Assembly: GCA_947461985.1 (NCBI GenBank)
Contig: CANHNT010000020.1
Coordinates: 1 to 13,749 of the forward strand
DNA: 13,749 bases
Direction: 5' to 3'
Source of the DNA: Bacteroidota bacterium
GTDB lineage: Bacteria; Bacteroidota; Bacteroidia; Chitinophagales; Chitinophagaceae
Part shown: positions 1 through 6,966 of the stretch, piece by piece
Position numbering within the stretch: position 1 is the stretch's first letter
Layout of the letters: each line of letters starts with the position of its first letter
Position numbers and translations under genes: made by a program
The notes under the pieces: generated by a model
The model's input: the letters and a program-made list of their open reading frames with translations, nothing else
Told to the model about the DNA's origin: nothing
The model's database searches: none

Positions 1-119
1 TGATTGTGGCCAACTAAAATTTGTACGTTTCTATCAATAAAAAAAATCCAAATGGGTTTCACTAACACATTTAGTAAAAGCATTATTTGAATATTTGATA
101 TGAAATATTTCTTTAGCAT
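1..119 (-). CDS. Polysaccharide/oligosaccharide flippase, N-terminal fragment (cut by window edge)
   Basis: An open frame starts at ATG (119-117) and runs off the left edge after 39 codons. The translated start is a charged MLKKYF followed by a hydrophobic stretch and then the segment 'VKPIWIFFIDRNVQILVGHN'. From memory, this matches the start of Bacteroidota flippases of the polysaccharide-biosynthesis (MATE/Wzx-like) superfamily, where a first membrane helix is followed by an 'IDR-VQ--VG-EEYG' segment. Such proteins move lipid-linked glycans across the inner membrane. Only about a tenth of the usual length is visible, so the family call rests on this short stretch and is an inference. The gene lies downstream of a terminator and probably has its own promoter in the gap at 120-151. 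The glycosyltransferase gene 4 kb away may belong to the same surface-glycan theme. Confidence 0.6.
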   Translation of the reverse strand, partial: MLKKYFISNIQIMLLLNVLVKPIWIFFIDRNVQILVGHN

Positions 120-136
120 TCGTTTAATCGACTATG

Positions 137-144
137 CAATAATA
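137..144 (-). promoter_or_regulatory. Possible -7 element of the flippase gene
   Basis: Read on the minus strand this is TATTATTG, one mismatch from the Bacteroidota -7 consensus TAnnTTTG. Its last G lies 17 nt before the ATG at 119. It sits between the terminator of the preceding gene and the flippase start, where a promoter is needed. No -33 TTG box is evident. In such AT-rich DNA one-mismatch hits are common, so this is weak. Confidence 0.25.
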
Positions 145-151
145 AACTATA

Positions 152-186
152 AAAAAATGCCATCTAATAAATAGATGGCATTTTTT
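152..186 (-). terminator. Hairpin terminator after the large T9SS protein gene
   Basis: A 15-bp perfect inverted repeat (152-166 pairs with 172-186) encloses a 5-nt loop. The core is TGCCATCTA/TAGATGGCA, flanked by A and T runs on the two sides, so the hairpin can terminate on either strand. It lies 18 nt downstream of the stop codon at 205-207 and before the flippase start, so its main job is to end the minus-strand gene. Confidence 0.85.
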
Positions 187-204
187 GCAAACTGAACGAA
201 TTCA

Positions 205-3200
205 TTAATTTTTAGAAAATTTAATTATTTGGCTTTCATTTCCATTATTGAGAATGACTGTATAAATTCCACTGGAAAAATTGAATGTCGGAATGTCAAT
301 TATTTTTTTATTATTTTTTGTTTCAAAACTTGCTGAATAAACGATTTTGCCAATTGCATCTATAATTTTAATATCAAAAATAGTTTCATTCAGGGTGCTT
401 AATGATAACTGGATATTATTGTTTGTAGGATTGGGATACAACGACACTTCGTCTTTATTTATACAATTTAAATTGATCCACTTTGTTGAAGATTTCATTG
501 ATTGTTCATCAAAATCAATTGCAACTAAACGATATTCATTGATTCCTGAAGTTGCCATTCTATCTACAAAATGGTAAGATTGATTCGCTGAATTATTTCC
601 TTTGGCATTTACGGTTCCTATTACTTCAAATGTTGAATGGTTTAATTTTCGTTCGATATTATATTTTGAAACATTTCTTTCTTCTATTGTGTTCCAATTA
701 ATATGCACGATACAATTATTTTCAAGTACCCTAAAATCTCCAAAAACTACAGGCAATGCAGCATTTAATTTCAACATATTAAAATATGCGGTAGCCGTAT
801 CACACACCGATGAAATTGCATCATCACAAATACGATAAATGAATTTATCTGGGCCCGAATACCCTAATTCGGGAGTATAAATAAATATTCCATCAGTATT
901 TAAAGATACTATACCATGCACAGGTTCACTCACTTTTGCAAAAGTGAAATTGTCATATTGTGGGTCAAAATCATTTAAACCTAGATTAGATATGAACGTT
1001 GCATTCTCTAACGTAATATATGAATCATCATTCGCATACGTCTGATTAATCGATATTGGTTGTGAGGAAACTTCTATAAAAACGGTAGTAGAATCACAAG
1101 TAGAATTGATATTATAATCACAAATTGAATAGGTAAATTTATCCGTTCCTACAAAATTACTATTGGGAGTGTAGGTTACCGTTTTATTTGAAATGAATGA
1201 AATCGTCCCGTTTAATGGGTTCGTTAAAATTGTAGGCATTAATATAGAATCTAACTGTGGATCATTATCATTACATAAAATGCACAGCTCAATGGATTGA
1301 TTGAATGCTGTTGTAGCTTGGTCTATTTGTGCCGAAATAGAATTCGTTCCGTTAACATATTCATTTATTATTATAAATGAAATGGTTGAGGTGTCTTTTA
1401 TGTTCATTGGAGGCGGAGACGTTATAATGTATTCGATTTCATCTTTCCCTTCAAAATTAAAAGTAGGCGTATAAATATAGGTTCCATTAGAGTTTAAAAC
1501 CAAATTTCCCGTATTCAAACTATCTAATTTGGTATAAATAGTACCCGGTAAAATAACATCATTTGTGGCAACATTGCCTGTAACTATAGTTCCTGTAATG
1601 GTGTTATTGATGTCTGCATTTGCTATAAAAGTGGGTTTATACATATTTATACTCACCAAAGCTGTATCTGATGCTACTGGAATGCCATTGTCTGTAATTC
1701 GATATTGAAAAAAATCATTGCCTGCATACCCTGTAATTGGGGTATATAAAATACTTCCATTTGCATTTACCACAACCGTTCCATGCATTGGATTTACCAC
1801 TATTGTAGGATTGCTAATGGCATTACCTTGTGGATCTGTATCATTTCCTAATACGGAAATCACTGATGATATGTTGACATTGGTCGTATCTATATCGTCG
1901 ACTGCATTTACAGAATTGATGGCAAAAAATAGATTGGCTGTATCGCATATATTCATTGGCGATGATGAACACACTTGATATCGCACACTGTCGGTACCAA
2001 TGGCATTTACAATGGGTGTGTAGGTAAAATTTCCTGCGGAGGTCATTACAATGCTTCCTTTGCTAGGAGTTCCAATCACTGAATAAATGCTGTTTAATAA
2101 AATCGTATCATTGTTTGAAACATTGCCAGTTACAATTGCATTTTTTAATGAAGTTGTAAAGTCGTTTATGGCATTGTGAGTCGTTACACCAAAATCTAAT
2201 CCGCTTAAATTACTTGTAGCGGTATTCACAATTTGGCTTAATGGCGATGTGCTTATCCAATTAGAATTGATTGATGCAGAAGGAGGTAAATTATTCATTA
2301 CGGCTATATTGGAAGCCAATAATATTTGCATCCCAATACCATTGGTTGGCACTGCGTTTAAGGTATAAGTTCCATTTGCATTGACTGCAACACTTTGCAA
2401 CACCAAATGCGTAACCGGATCAATTAACACAACATACATAGGAATGCCCATGGTAGTTCCCACTTCTCCTAAACTATATATATTGGAATTTGTACCATTC
2501 GCACTCCCATTTCTATCATTCCAAATAGTGCCAGTAATTTGTAAACAATTTAATGTAACCGTAACCGAATCCTTAACTTCTACACCCCATCCAAACGTAT
2601 TGATTGTTCTTGCATTCCCAAAATCATCACATTGTAAATTGTTACTTTCATTCGAGCCAACAGCTAAAGCTGGTATTGTTTGAGTTAAATTTCCATTCCC
2701 ACTCCAAGCATGACAAGGCGAATTTTCCCCCAAAAACAAATTGCTGGTTCCAGCTCCTGTTGTGTTATTTCCAAATTCAGCAGGAGAACTGCAAGTTGTC
2801 CCAATATTTGTTAGCGGAGAATCATCCCAATAAACCTTTAAATTAGCATTGTTAATCGGCAAAATAGAAGAAATATTCATTCCGAATTTATTAATTTCTC
2901 CATCATAAATTGGAAAATTAAATCGACCTTTTAGGAAACTTAAAACTAATTTAAATTGACTTCCAGAGTTAACCGGGTTTCCTAAGCCATTCAATCCATT
3001 CCAACTTATTGTATTTAAACCAGGCACTACATTAAACTGTTCTATTATTAAATCTGAAGTGTTAGATTGATAACCATTTATTCCATTTAAATCCAATAAT
3101 AATCTTACATCTCCTTTTTCATAAACCGTGTATCTTATTGAATAAGAAGAAGAACAACCAATTAATGCTGGTGACATTAATTTCGGTCGCAGAGGTATTG

Positions 3201-4092
3201 AACCACTAGGAAACGCAATATTATCTGGCACATTTAAAAATAATTTAAAGCCATCAATAAATGTTGGTGATGTGGCATTATTACTTGAAATTCTGTCTAC
3301 ATTAAAATTACCCGTGTTATTGATCCCATATTTATTAACAACCAAATCAAACGAAATTGGTTTAAACTCGTCATTTACTTGAAATTTGACCGTACAGCTA
3401 TCATCTGACAGTGCAAAAATGGAAGGTGTCGCTTTTTGATCAGAGTTTGTATAAAAACTAGTTGGATGAACAGCATTTAAAGCCCATTTACTACAATAAA
3501 CTCTTCCATTATATCTTATTCCAGCAGTATTTGCTATTTGAAAATCCCAAAATGGAGAATAGCATAACACATTTGAAGGAAGCTGGGTTACTCCCCCATC
3601 AGCACTTCGGTATAAATTAATATAATACGCTCCATTAGAATCAGGATCAAAACTCAGTGGTGCGTAACCACCCATAGTAGAACCGGTTATATTGGCTCCA
3701 ATAGTTGCTTCAGACCAAGTATTAATATGTCCGTTTCCTGAACTAGGTAAATTTATTTGAGAAAGCAATGTACCTCCCGGAGAATAAATTCGCATAAAAA
3801 CATCCGCTATTGCTGGATTTGTAACAATAATTGAAGAATAATTTCTCCAATTAAAGCCGAAATAAAAATTTTCTATCGTATGATCATTTACCCGAAAATA
3901 AATTCTATTATCTTTTGGACAATCTAAAAAATTACCCCTATTTTGACTAGGCAATATAGAAAGGGCTGAAATAATTGTACTATCAGGTGATATTGAACTT
4001 GTTCCTTCTGCATTCATTAATTTTGAAAATGATAGAATTACGAGTAACAACACATATTTGATAAATGCTTGATTGTAAAAGAGCTGTTTCAT
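205..4092 (-). CDS. Secreted multidomain adhesin-like protein with five Ig/cadherin-like repeats and T9SS sorting domain
   Basis: A 1295-residue extracellular protein. The ATG at 4092 was chosen because it begins a signal peptide (MKQLF, then a hydrophobic core, ending near LMNAEG); an upstream start at 4146 would put 18 atypical residues in front of it. Approximate domain order: a β-rich N-terminal region (30-320); a conserved-looking segment with 'KGDVRLLLDLNG', 'YWDDS' and 'CDDFGNARTINTFGWG' (325-495); an SdrD B-like module starting at 'GTIWNDRNG' (515-635); five Ig/cadherin-like repeats with 'ND-DPQ', 'HGT' and 'YTP---F-G-D-F-Y' motifs (636-1108); an FnIII-like module opening 'LPVVFGDF' with 'YNIER' (1110-1212); and a T9SS type A sorting domain starting 'LYPNPTNNN' (1213-1295). 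The sorting domain directs export across the outer membrane and surface attachment or release. Stalk-like repeats suggest adhesion or a structural role, but I see no catalytic motif and the ligand is unknown. Confidence 0.9.
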   Translation of the reverse strand: MKQLFYNQAFIKYVLLLVILSFSKLMNAEGTSSISPDSTIISALSILPSQNRGNFLDCPKDNRIYFRVNDHTIENFYFGFNWRNYSSIIVTNPAIADVFMRIYSPGGTLLSQINLPSSGNGHINTWSEATIGANITGSTMGGYAPLSFDPDSNGAYYINLYRSADGGVTQLPSNVLCYSPFWDFQIANTAGIRYNGRVYCSKWALNAVHPTSFYTNSDQKATPSIFALSDDSCTVKFQVNDEFKPISFDLVVNKYGINNTGNFNVDRISSNNATSPTFIDGFKLFLNVPDNIAFPSGSIPLRPKLMSPALIGCSSSYSIRYTVYEKGDVRLLLDLNGINGYQSNTSDLIIEQFNVVPGLNTISWNGLNGLGNPVNSGSQFKLVLSFLKGRFNFPIYDGEINKFGMNISSILPINNANLKVYWDDSPLTNIGTTCSSPAEFGNNTTGAGTSNLFLGENSPCHAWSGNGNLTQTIPALAVGSNESNNLQCDDFGNARTINTFGWGVEVKDSVTVTLNCLQITGTIWNDRNGSANGTNSNIYSLGEVGTTMGIPMYVVLIDPVTHLVLQSVAVNANGTYTLNAVPTNGIGMQILLASNIAVMNNLPPSASINSNWISTSPLSQIVNTATSNLSGLDFGVTTHNAINDFTTSLKNAIVTGNVSNNDTILLNSIYSVIGTPSKGSIVMTSAGNFTYTPIVNAIGTDSVRYQVCSSSPMNICDTANLFFAINSVNAVDDIDTTNVNISSVISVLGNDTDPQGNAISNPTIVVNPMHGTVVVNANGSILYTPITGYAGNDFFQYRITDNGIPVASDTALVSINMYKPTFIANADINNTITGTIVTGNVATNDVILPGTIYTKLDSLNTGNLVLNSNGTYIYTPTFNFEGKDEIEYIITSPPPMNIKDTSTISFIIINEYVNGTNSISAQIDQATTAFNQSIELCILCNDNDPQLDSILMPTILTNPLNGTISFISNKTVTYTPNSNFVGTDKFTYSICDYNINSTCDSTTVFIEVSSQPISINQTYANDDSYITLENATFISNLGLNDFDPQYDNFTFAKVSEPVHGIVSLNTDGIFIYTPELGYSGPDKFIYRICDDAISSVCDTATAYFNMLKLNAALPVVFGDFRVLENNCIVHINWNTIEERNVSKYNIERKLNHSTFEVIGTVNAKGNNSANQSYHFVDRMATSGINEYRLVAIDFDEQSMKSSTKWINLNCINKDEVSLYPNPTNNNIQLSLSTLNETIFDIKIIDAIGKIVYSASFETKNNKKIIDIPTFNFSSGIYTVILNNGNESQIIKFSKN
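775..2183 (-). repeat. Region encoding five tandem Ig/cadherin-like repeats
   Basis: Within the large T9SS protein, five units of about 90-100 residues follow one another (residues about 636-727, 728-816, 817-911, 917-1007 and 1008-1108). Two sub-types can be seen. Units 1 and 3 carry 'VTGNV--ND-IL---IY' and end with 'PMNI-DT'. Units 2, 4 and 5 carry 'ND-DPQ' and an 'NP-HGT' or 'NPLNGT'-like turn. All share the 'G-F-YTP---F-G-D---Y' strand motif. The order is therefore A-B-A-B-B. The similarity is at protein level, and the DNA copies have diverged, so recent slippage is unlikely. Confidence 0.8.
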
Positions 4093-4122
4093 TTTTTTAT
4101 TTTGAATATTAAAATAACATTG

Positions 4123-4130
4123 CGAATATA
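4123..4130 (-). promoter_or_regulatory. Possible -7 element of the large T9SS protein gene
   Basis: The minus strand reads TATATTCG, one mismatch from TAnnTTTG, with its last G 30 nt before the ATG at 4092. No TTG box is seen at the expected distance upstream. It is the best candidate in the 225-nt divergent gap at 4093-4317, which otherwise holds only AT-rich sequence, a 14-nt direct repeat and the promoter of the glycosyltransferase gene. Confidence 0.25.
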
Positions 4131-4148
4131 ATGCCACGAAACACATAA

Positions 4149-4200
4149 AAATAATTAATATTTATATTTTATATATTTGTATGCCCAAATAATTAATATT
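4149..4200. repeat. Pair of 14-nt direct repeats in a divergent intergenic region
   Basis: The sequence AAATAATTAATATT occurs at 4149-4162 and again at 4187-4200, start to start 38 nt apart. Each copy contains the palindromic core ATTAAT. A TATATTTG box (4172-4179, plus strand) lies between them. They could be paired binding sites for a regulator of either flanking gene, or chance similarity in AT-rich DNA. Confidence 0.35.
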
Positions 4201-4301
4201 CAATGTTTTAATAAATAAATTAAATTACAAAGTGTATAAAATGAAAAAAAAGCTTACCAATCGACATGATAATATTTATAAATTAATTTAAAATAGATGA
4301 A

Positions 4302-4309
4302 TATATTTG
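4302..4309 (+). promoter_or_regulatory. -7 promoter element of the glycosyltransferase gene
   Basis: TATATTTG is an exact match to the Bacteroidota -7 consensus TAnnTTTG. It ends 8 nt before the ATG at 4318, so transcription would begin almost at the start codon. It lies downstream of the alternative ATG at 4297, which is one reason for choosing 4318 as the start. A second exact match, TATATTTG at 4172-4179, could be an additional upstream promoter. No -33 TTG is visible for either. Confidence 0.55.
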
Positions 4310-4317
4310 CGAACAGA

Positions 4318-5442
4318 ATGAAAATTGCAGTTAATGCTCGTTTCCTACTAAAAGGCAAACTTGAAGGGATAGGTTGGTTTACACATGAAGTTTTGAAACG
4401 GGTTGTTCAAAATCATCCTGAACATGAATTTATTTTTATTTTCGACAGACCTTATCATGAAGATTTTATTTATGGGAAAAATGTTACGCCTATTGTTGTT
4501 CCACCTCCGGCAAGGCATCCCATTTTATGGTATATTTGGTTTGAATGGTCAGTGAAGTTGGTACTAAAAAAGCACAAGCCCGATTTATTTATTTCAACAG
4601 ATGGTTTTTTATCGCTTTCTACCAAAGTGCCGCAACTGTTGGTCATTCATGATTTAGCCTTTGAACATTTCCCCGAACATTTGCCTTTCAAGTTTCGATA
4701 TTATTTACGAAAATTTACACCAAAATTTGCCCAAAAAGCAAAACATATTGTCTCCGTTTCTACGTTTTCAAAAAATGATTTAATAGAAACCTATGGCGTT
4801 CCTGAAGAAAAAGTTTCGATTGTCTACAACGGTGCCAATGATTTATATAAACCGCTGTTGTATGAAGAAAGACAAGAAATAAAAGAAAAATACGCTCAAG
4901 GTGCTGAATATTTTGTTTTTGCTGGTGCTTTGCATCCTCGTAAAAATGTATTGACCCTTTTAGAAGCTTTTACATTTTTTAAGAAAAAGCAACGAAGCAA
5001 TATGAAATTGCTCATTGTGGGTAGAATTGCTTGGAATGCAGAAGAAATTCAAGCGAAACTTCAGCAGCATCCGTTTAAAGAAGATGTTTTGCATTATGAT
5101 TATATGCAAGTAGAAGAATTGAGTAAAGTCATTGGTGCTGCCTATGCCTTAACCTTTGTATCTATTTTTGAAGGCTTTGGAATTCCTATTTTAGAAGCCA
5201 TAAAATGCGATGTGCCTAGCATTTGCTCTAACACGTCCTCAATGCCTGAAGTTGCAGGCAATACAGCAATTCTTGTCAACCCGTTAGATATTGAAGAAAT
5301 TGGCAATGCCATGCGCACGCTTTATAAAGACGAACAATACCGTTCACAACTAAAAGATAATTGCAAAGCACAAGCAGAAAAATTTAGTTGGAATAAGAGT
5401 GCTATTGATTTTTATGAAGTGGTGAAGAGATTTCAGATTTGA
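4318..5442 (+). CDS. Family 4 (GT4) glycosyltransferase
   Basis: A cytoplasmic, probably membrane-associated, GT-B fold glycosyltransferase of 374 residues, normal for the family. The start at 4318 gives MKIAVNARFLLKGKLEGIGWF, the usual beginning of this group with a glycine-rich acceptor loop (GKLEGIG, 13-19); an ATG at 4297 would add seven residues upstream of the likely transcription start. The C-terminal nucleotide-sugar domain shows 'VYNGAND' (169-175), 'AGALHPRKN' (202-210, with R208 and K209) and the E-x7-E motif 'EGFGIPILE' (E285, E293), followed by 'SSMPEVAGNTAILVNP'. Members transfer mannose or similar sugars from nucleotide donors onto growing surface polysaccharides; donor and acceptor cannot be told here. 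The last four codons and the stop lie in a 7-bp tandem repeat. ScpA follows after 107 nt with its own promoter. Confidence 0.93.
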   Translation: MKIAVNARFLLKGKLEGIGWFTHEVLKRVVQNHPEHEFIFIFDRPYHEDFIYGKNVTPIVVPPPARHPILWYIWFEWSVKLVLKKHKPDLFISTDGFLSLSTKVPQLLVIHDLAFEHFPEHLPFKFRYYLRKFTPKFAQKAKHIVSVSTFSKNDLIETYGVPEEKVSIVYNGANDLYKPLLYEERQEIKEKYAQGAEYFVFAGALHPRKNVLTLLEAFTFFKKKQRSNMKLLIVGRIAWNAEEIQAKLQQHPFKEDVLHYDYMQVEELSKVIGAAYALTFVSIFEGFGIPILEAIKCDVPSICSNTSSMPEVAGNTAILVNPLDIEEIGNAMRTLYKDEQYRSQLKDNCKAQAEKFSWNKSAIDFYEVVKRFQI

Positions 5443-5455
5443 GATTTGAGATTTG
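5428..5455 (+). repeat. 7-bp tandem repeat overlapping the 3' end of the glycosyltransferase gene
   Basis: Four consecutive units of AGATTTC/AGATTTG (5428-5434, 5435-5441, 5442-5448, 5449-5455) followed by a partial AGAG. The repeat encodes the C-terminal residues R-F-Q-I and the TGA stop (5440-5442), then runs on into the intergenic region. Confidence 0.85.
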
Positions 5456-5466
5456 AGAGTTTCATA

Positions 5467-5490
5467 TTCGTAATTCGAATTTCGTAATTC
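5467..5490. repeat. Short direct repeat TTCGTAATTC
   Basis: TTCGTAATTC occurs at 5467-5476 and 5481-5490, separated by GAAT, and the whole stretch is nearly palindromic around ATTCGAAT. It directly follows the AGATTTG tract. Similar simple-sequence fillers are, from memory, common in intergenic DNA of Bacteroidota; no function is implied. Confidence 0.55.
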
Positions 5491-5518
5491 AAAATTAGTG
5501 ATTTATCGTTTGAATAGT

Positions 5519-5526
5519 TATCTTTG
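5519..5526 (+). promoter_or_regulatory. -7 promoter element of the scpA gene
   Basis: TATCTTTG matches TAnnTTTG exactly and ends 23 nt before the scpA ATG at 5550, leaving a short leader of about 16 nt. No TTG is seen about 20 nt upstream; the closest TTG (5510-5512) is only 6 nt away. It gives scpA and the following gene a promoter independent of the glycosyltransferase gene. Confidence 0.55.
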
Positions 5527-5549
5527 AACCTTTACAACGTAAAACCACA

Positions 5550-6347
5550 ATGGCAACGACTGCAACACCGATTTACAACATAAAACTTGATCAATTTGAA
5601 GGACCTTTCGATTTGTTATTGTTTTTTATTGAACGGGATGAACTGGATATATATAACATTCCAATTTTTCAAATTACATCCGAGTTTTTAACGCACATAA
5701 AAACATTAGAAGAACTCAATATTGAATTGGCAAGTGAATTTATTTTGTTTGCTTCCACATTAATGAGAATTAAAGCCAAAATGTTGATTCCTCGTAAAGA
5801 AATAGATGAGCAAGGCAATGAAATTGACCCACGTAAAGAGTTAATAGACAAAATATTAGAATACAAACGCTTTAAAGAAGCCTCAGAAGAAATGACCCTC
5901 ATGGAAGCCAACCGTGTGTTGCAAAAAAAACGGGCAAATGCCATGAAAGAGTTGGCCGAAATTGGTGAAACCATGAGCGAAGGCACCGATGTTCAATCGA
6001 TTACAGTTTTTAAATTGTTTCAACAATATGAAAAAGTAATCAAAAAAATGAACCAACGGAATGAAAAACCGCAACATGTAGTAGTTAAATACAATTACAG
6101 CATGGAAGGTCAACGAGACTATTTAATGGATTGGGTGAAACGGGATACTAAAGTTGCTTTTGAACGTGTTTTTCAAGAATGTGAAACAAGAGTGCATGCT
6201 TTATTTAATTTTTTAGCCTTATTGGAACTCTCTCAACAAAAATATTTGACCCTTTTAGTAGGTGAAGGTCGCAATAACTTCATCATTGAATGGAATAACA
6301 ATCGGGAAGAAGAAGAAGAAAATCCTCAATTTTCTGGATTTAATTAA
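5550..6347 (+). CDS. scpA: Segregation and condensation protein A (kleisin)
   Basis: ScpA is the kleisin subunit of the Smc-ScpAB condensin, which compacts and separates replicated chromosomes on the nucleoid. The 265-residue length is normal. The N-terminal helical domain that contacts the Smc neck carries the family signature 'FEGPFDLLLFFIERDELDIYNIPI' in two parts (residues about 16-24 and 28-39). A Lys/Glu-rich helical linker follows. The C-terminal winged-helix domain, which binds the Smc head, contains 'FNFLALLELSQQKY' and ends in 'FIIEW' before an acidic EEEEEN tail. The ATG at 5550 was chosen because the family motif begins soon after it and a TAnnTTTG box lies just upstream. ScpB is not adjacent. 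A DUF4293-type gene follows after 28 nt and is probably co-transcribed. Confidence 0.95.
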   Translation: MATTATPIYNIKLDQFEGPFDLLLFFIERDELDIYNIPIFQITSEFLTHIKTLEELNIELASEFILFASTLMRIKAKMLIPRKEIDEQGNEIDPRKELIDKILEYKRFKEASEEMTLMEANRVLQKKRANAMKELAEIGETMSEGTDVQSITVFKLFQQYEKVIKKMNQRNEKPQHVVVKYNYSMEGQRDYLMDWVKRDTKVAFERVFQECETRVHALFNFLALLELSQQKYLTLLVGEGRNNFIIEWNNNREEEEENPQFSGFN

Positions 6348-6375
6348 CTAAAAAAATATCTAATTTTATTTACAA

Positions 6376-6819
6376 ATGATTCAACGTAAACAATCAATTT
6401 GGCTTTTATTAGCAACAATCATTTTAACGCTTGCCTTTATTTTGCCTTATGGCATCAACAAAGTAGACTCTCCCACTCCTTTAGAAACAATGCTTTCAGC
6501 AAAAAATAATATTATTTTAATGATATTGACTATAGTAGCAGCTGCAACAAGTTTCTTTTCTATTTTTCTTTACAAAAACAGAAAACAACAAATGAATTTT
6601 ACGTTTATTCCAATATTATTAGCAATTGGAATGATTGGTTTTGAAATTTACAATACCTATATGACTCAAGTTGGAAACAAAATGGTGGTTGGGCTTTATG
6701 GCTCTAATTTAATTATTGGAATTTTCTTACCTGTTGTTGCAATCATCTTAATTGCAATGGCTTACAACGGAGTAAAAAGCGATGAAAAATTAATTAGAGA
6801 TACGGATAGACTTCGTTAA
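6376..6819 (+). CDS. DUF4293-type four-helix membrane protein
   Basis: A 147-residue integral inner-membrane protein of unknown function. It begins MIQRKQSIWLLLA, the characteristic opening I associate with the Bacteroidota-specific DUF4293 family. Four hydrophobic segments are visible at about residues 7-25, 43-66, 76-95 and 105-129, separated by short loops; one loop is basic (YKNRKQQ, about 66-72), and the protein ends in a charged tail, 'KSDEKLIRDTDRLR'. It lies 28 nt after scpA with no promoter-like box between, so it is likely read in the scpA transcript. A 147-nt gap with its own promoter separates it from nuoF. There are no catalytic residues to point to; a role in membrane assembly or signalling cannot be told from sequence. 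Confidence 0.82.
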   Translation: MIQRKQSIWLLLATIILTLAFILPYGINKVDSPTPLETMLSAKNNIILMILTIVAAATSFFSIFLYKNRKQQMNFTFIPILLAIGMIGFEIYNTYMTQVGNKMVVGLYGSNLIIGIFLPVVAIILIAMAYNGVKSDEKLIRDTDRLR

Positions 6820-6832
6820 TATTCAATGATTA

Positions 6833-6897
6833 ATTACAAATTATTAATGGTTAATTAGTACCTATTCATTATTATTCAATCTACATTACAAATTATT
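6833..6897. repeat. 13-nt direct repeat upstream of nuoF
   Basis: ATTACAAATTATT occurs at 6833-6845 and 6885-6897, 52 nt apart start to start, in the AT-rich gap between the DUF4293 gene and nuoF. The gap also carries related ATTCAA and TAATTA fragments. It may be degenerate simple sequence or regulator binding sites; nothing distinguishes these. Confidence 0.35.
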
Positions 6898-6952
6898 CAA
6901 AATTCATGAAAATAACTTTCATATTTTGGATTAAAAAATTGAAATTTAACTA

Positions 6953-6960
6953 TAACTTTG
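6953..6960 (+). promoter_or_regulatory. -7 promoter element of nuoF
   Basis: TAACTTTG matches TAnnTTTG exactly. Only 6 nt lie between its last G and the ATG at 6967, so the predicted transcript is leaderless or nearly so. A TTTTG at 6924-6928 could be the -33 box, although its spacing of 24 nt is longer than the usual 19-21. Confidence 0.6.
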
Positions 6961-6966
6961 TGCCTT

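Noticed and set aside
2..40. Plus-strand frame reading DCGQLKFVRFYQ then stop, as a possible C-terminus of a gene entering from the left
   Set aside because: The opposite strand gives a 39-codon open frame that begins at ATG and resembles a flippase N-terminus, a much better explanation of the same bases.
2381..2846. Open frames on the plus strand opposite the large T9SS gene (100 and 80 codons), with similar ones at 347-838 and 1718-1978
   Set aside because: They lie antisense to a clear coding region, have no recognisable domains and no promoter-like box placed before them; they are reading-frame shadows.
4093..4146. N-terminal extension of the large T9SS protein (start at 4146)
   Set aside because: It would place 18 residues before an otherwise standard signal peptide and overlap the probable promoter region.
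4241..4291. 16-residue ORF (MKKKLTNRHDNIYKLI) upstream of the glycosyltransferase gene, as a possible leader peptide
   Set aside because: It is tiny and AT-driven, no attenuator-like hairpin follows, and the likely promoter of the downstream gene lies after it.
4297..4317. Earlier ATG for the glycosyltransferase
   Set aside because: It lies before the exact TAnnTTTG box, and the extra residues MNIFANR are not part of the usual family start MKIAVNARFLL.
5428..5455. CRISPR-like or attachment-site interpretation of the repeat tract
   Set aside because: The units are only 7 bp and contiguous, without spacers, and no integrase or cas gene is nearby.
5669..6113. Open frames antisense to scpA (105 and 76 codons)
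   Set aside because: scpA is unmistakable on the other strand, and these antisense translations show no family motif.
6958..6966. TTG start adding M-C-L to NuoF
   Set aside because: It overlaps the -7 promoter box, and the ATG at 6967 gives a normal NuoF N-terminus.
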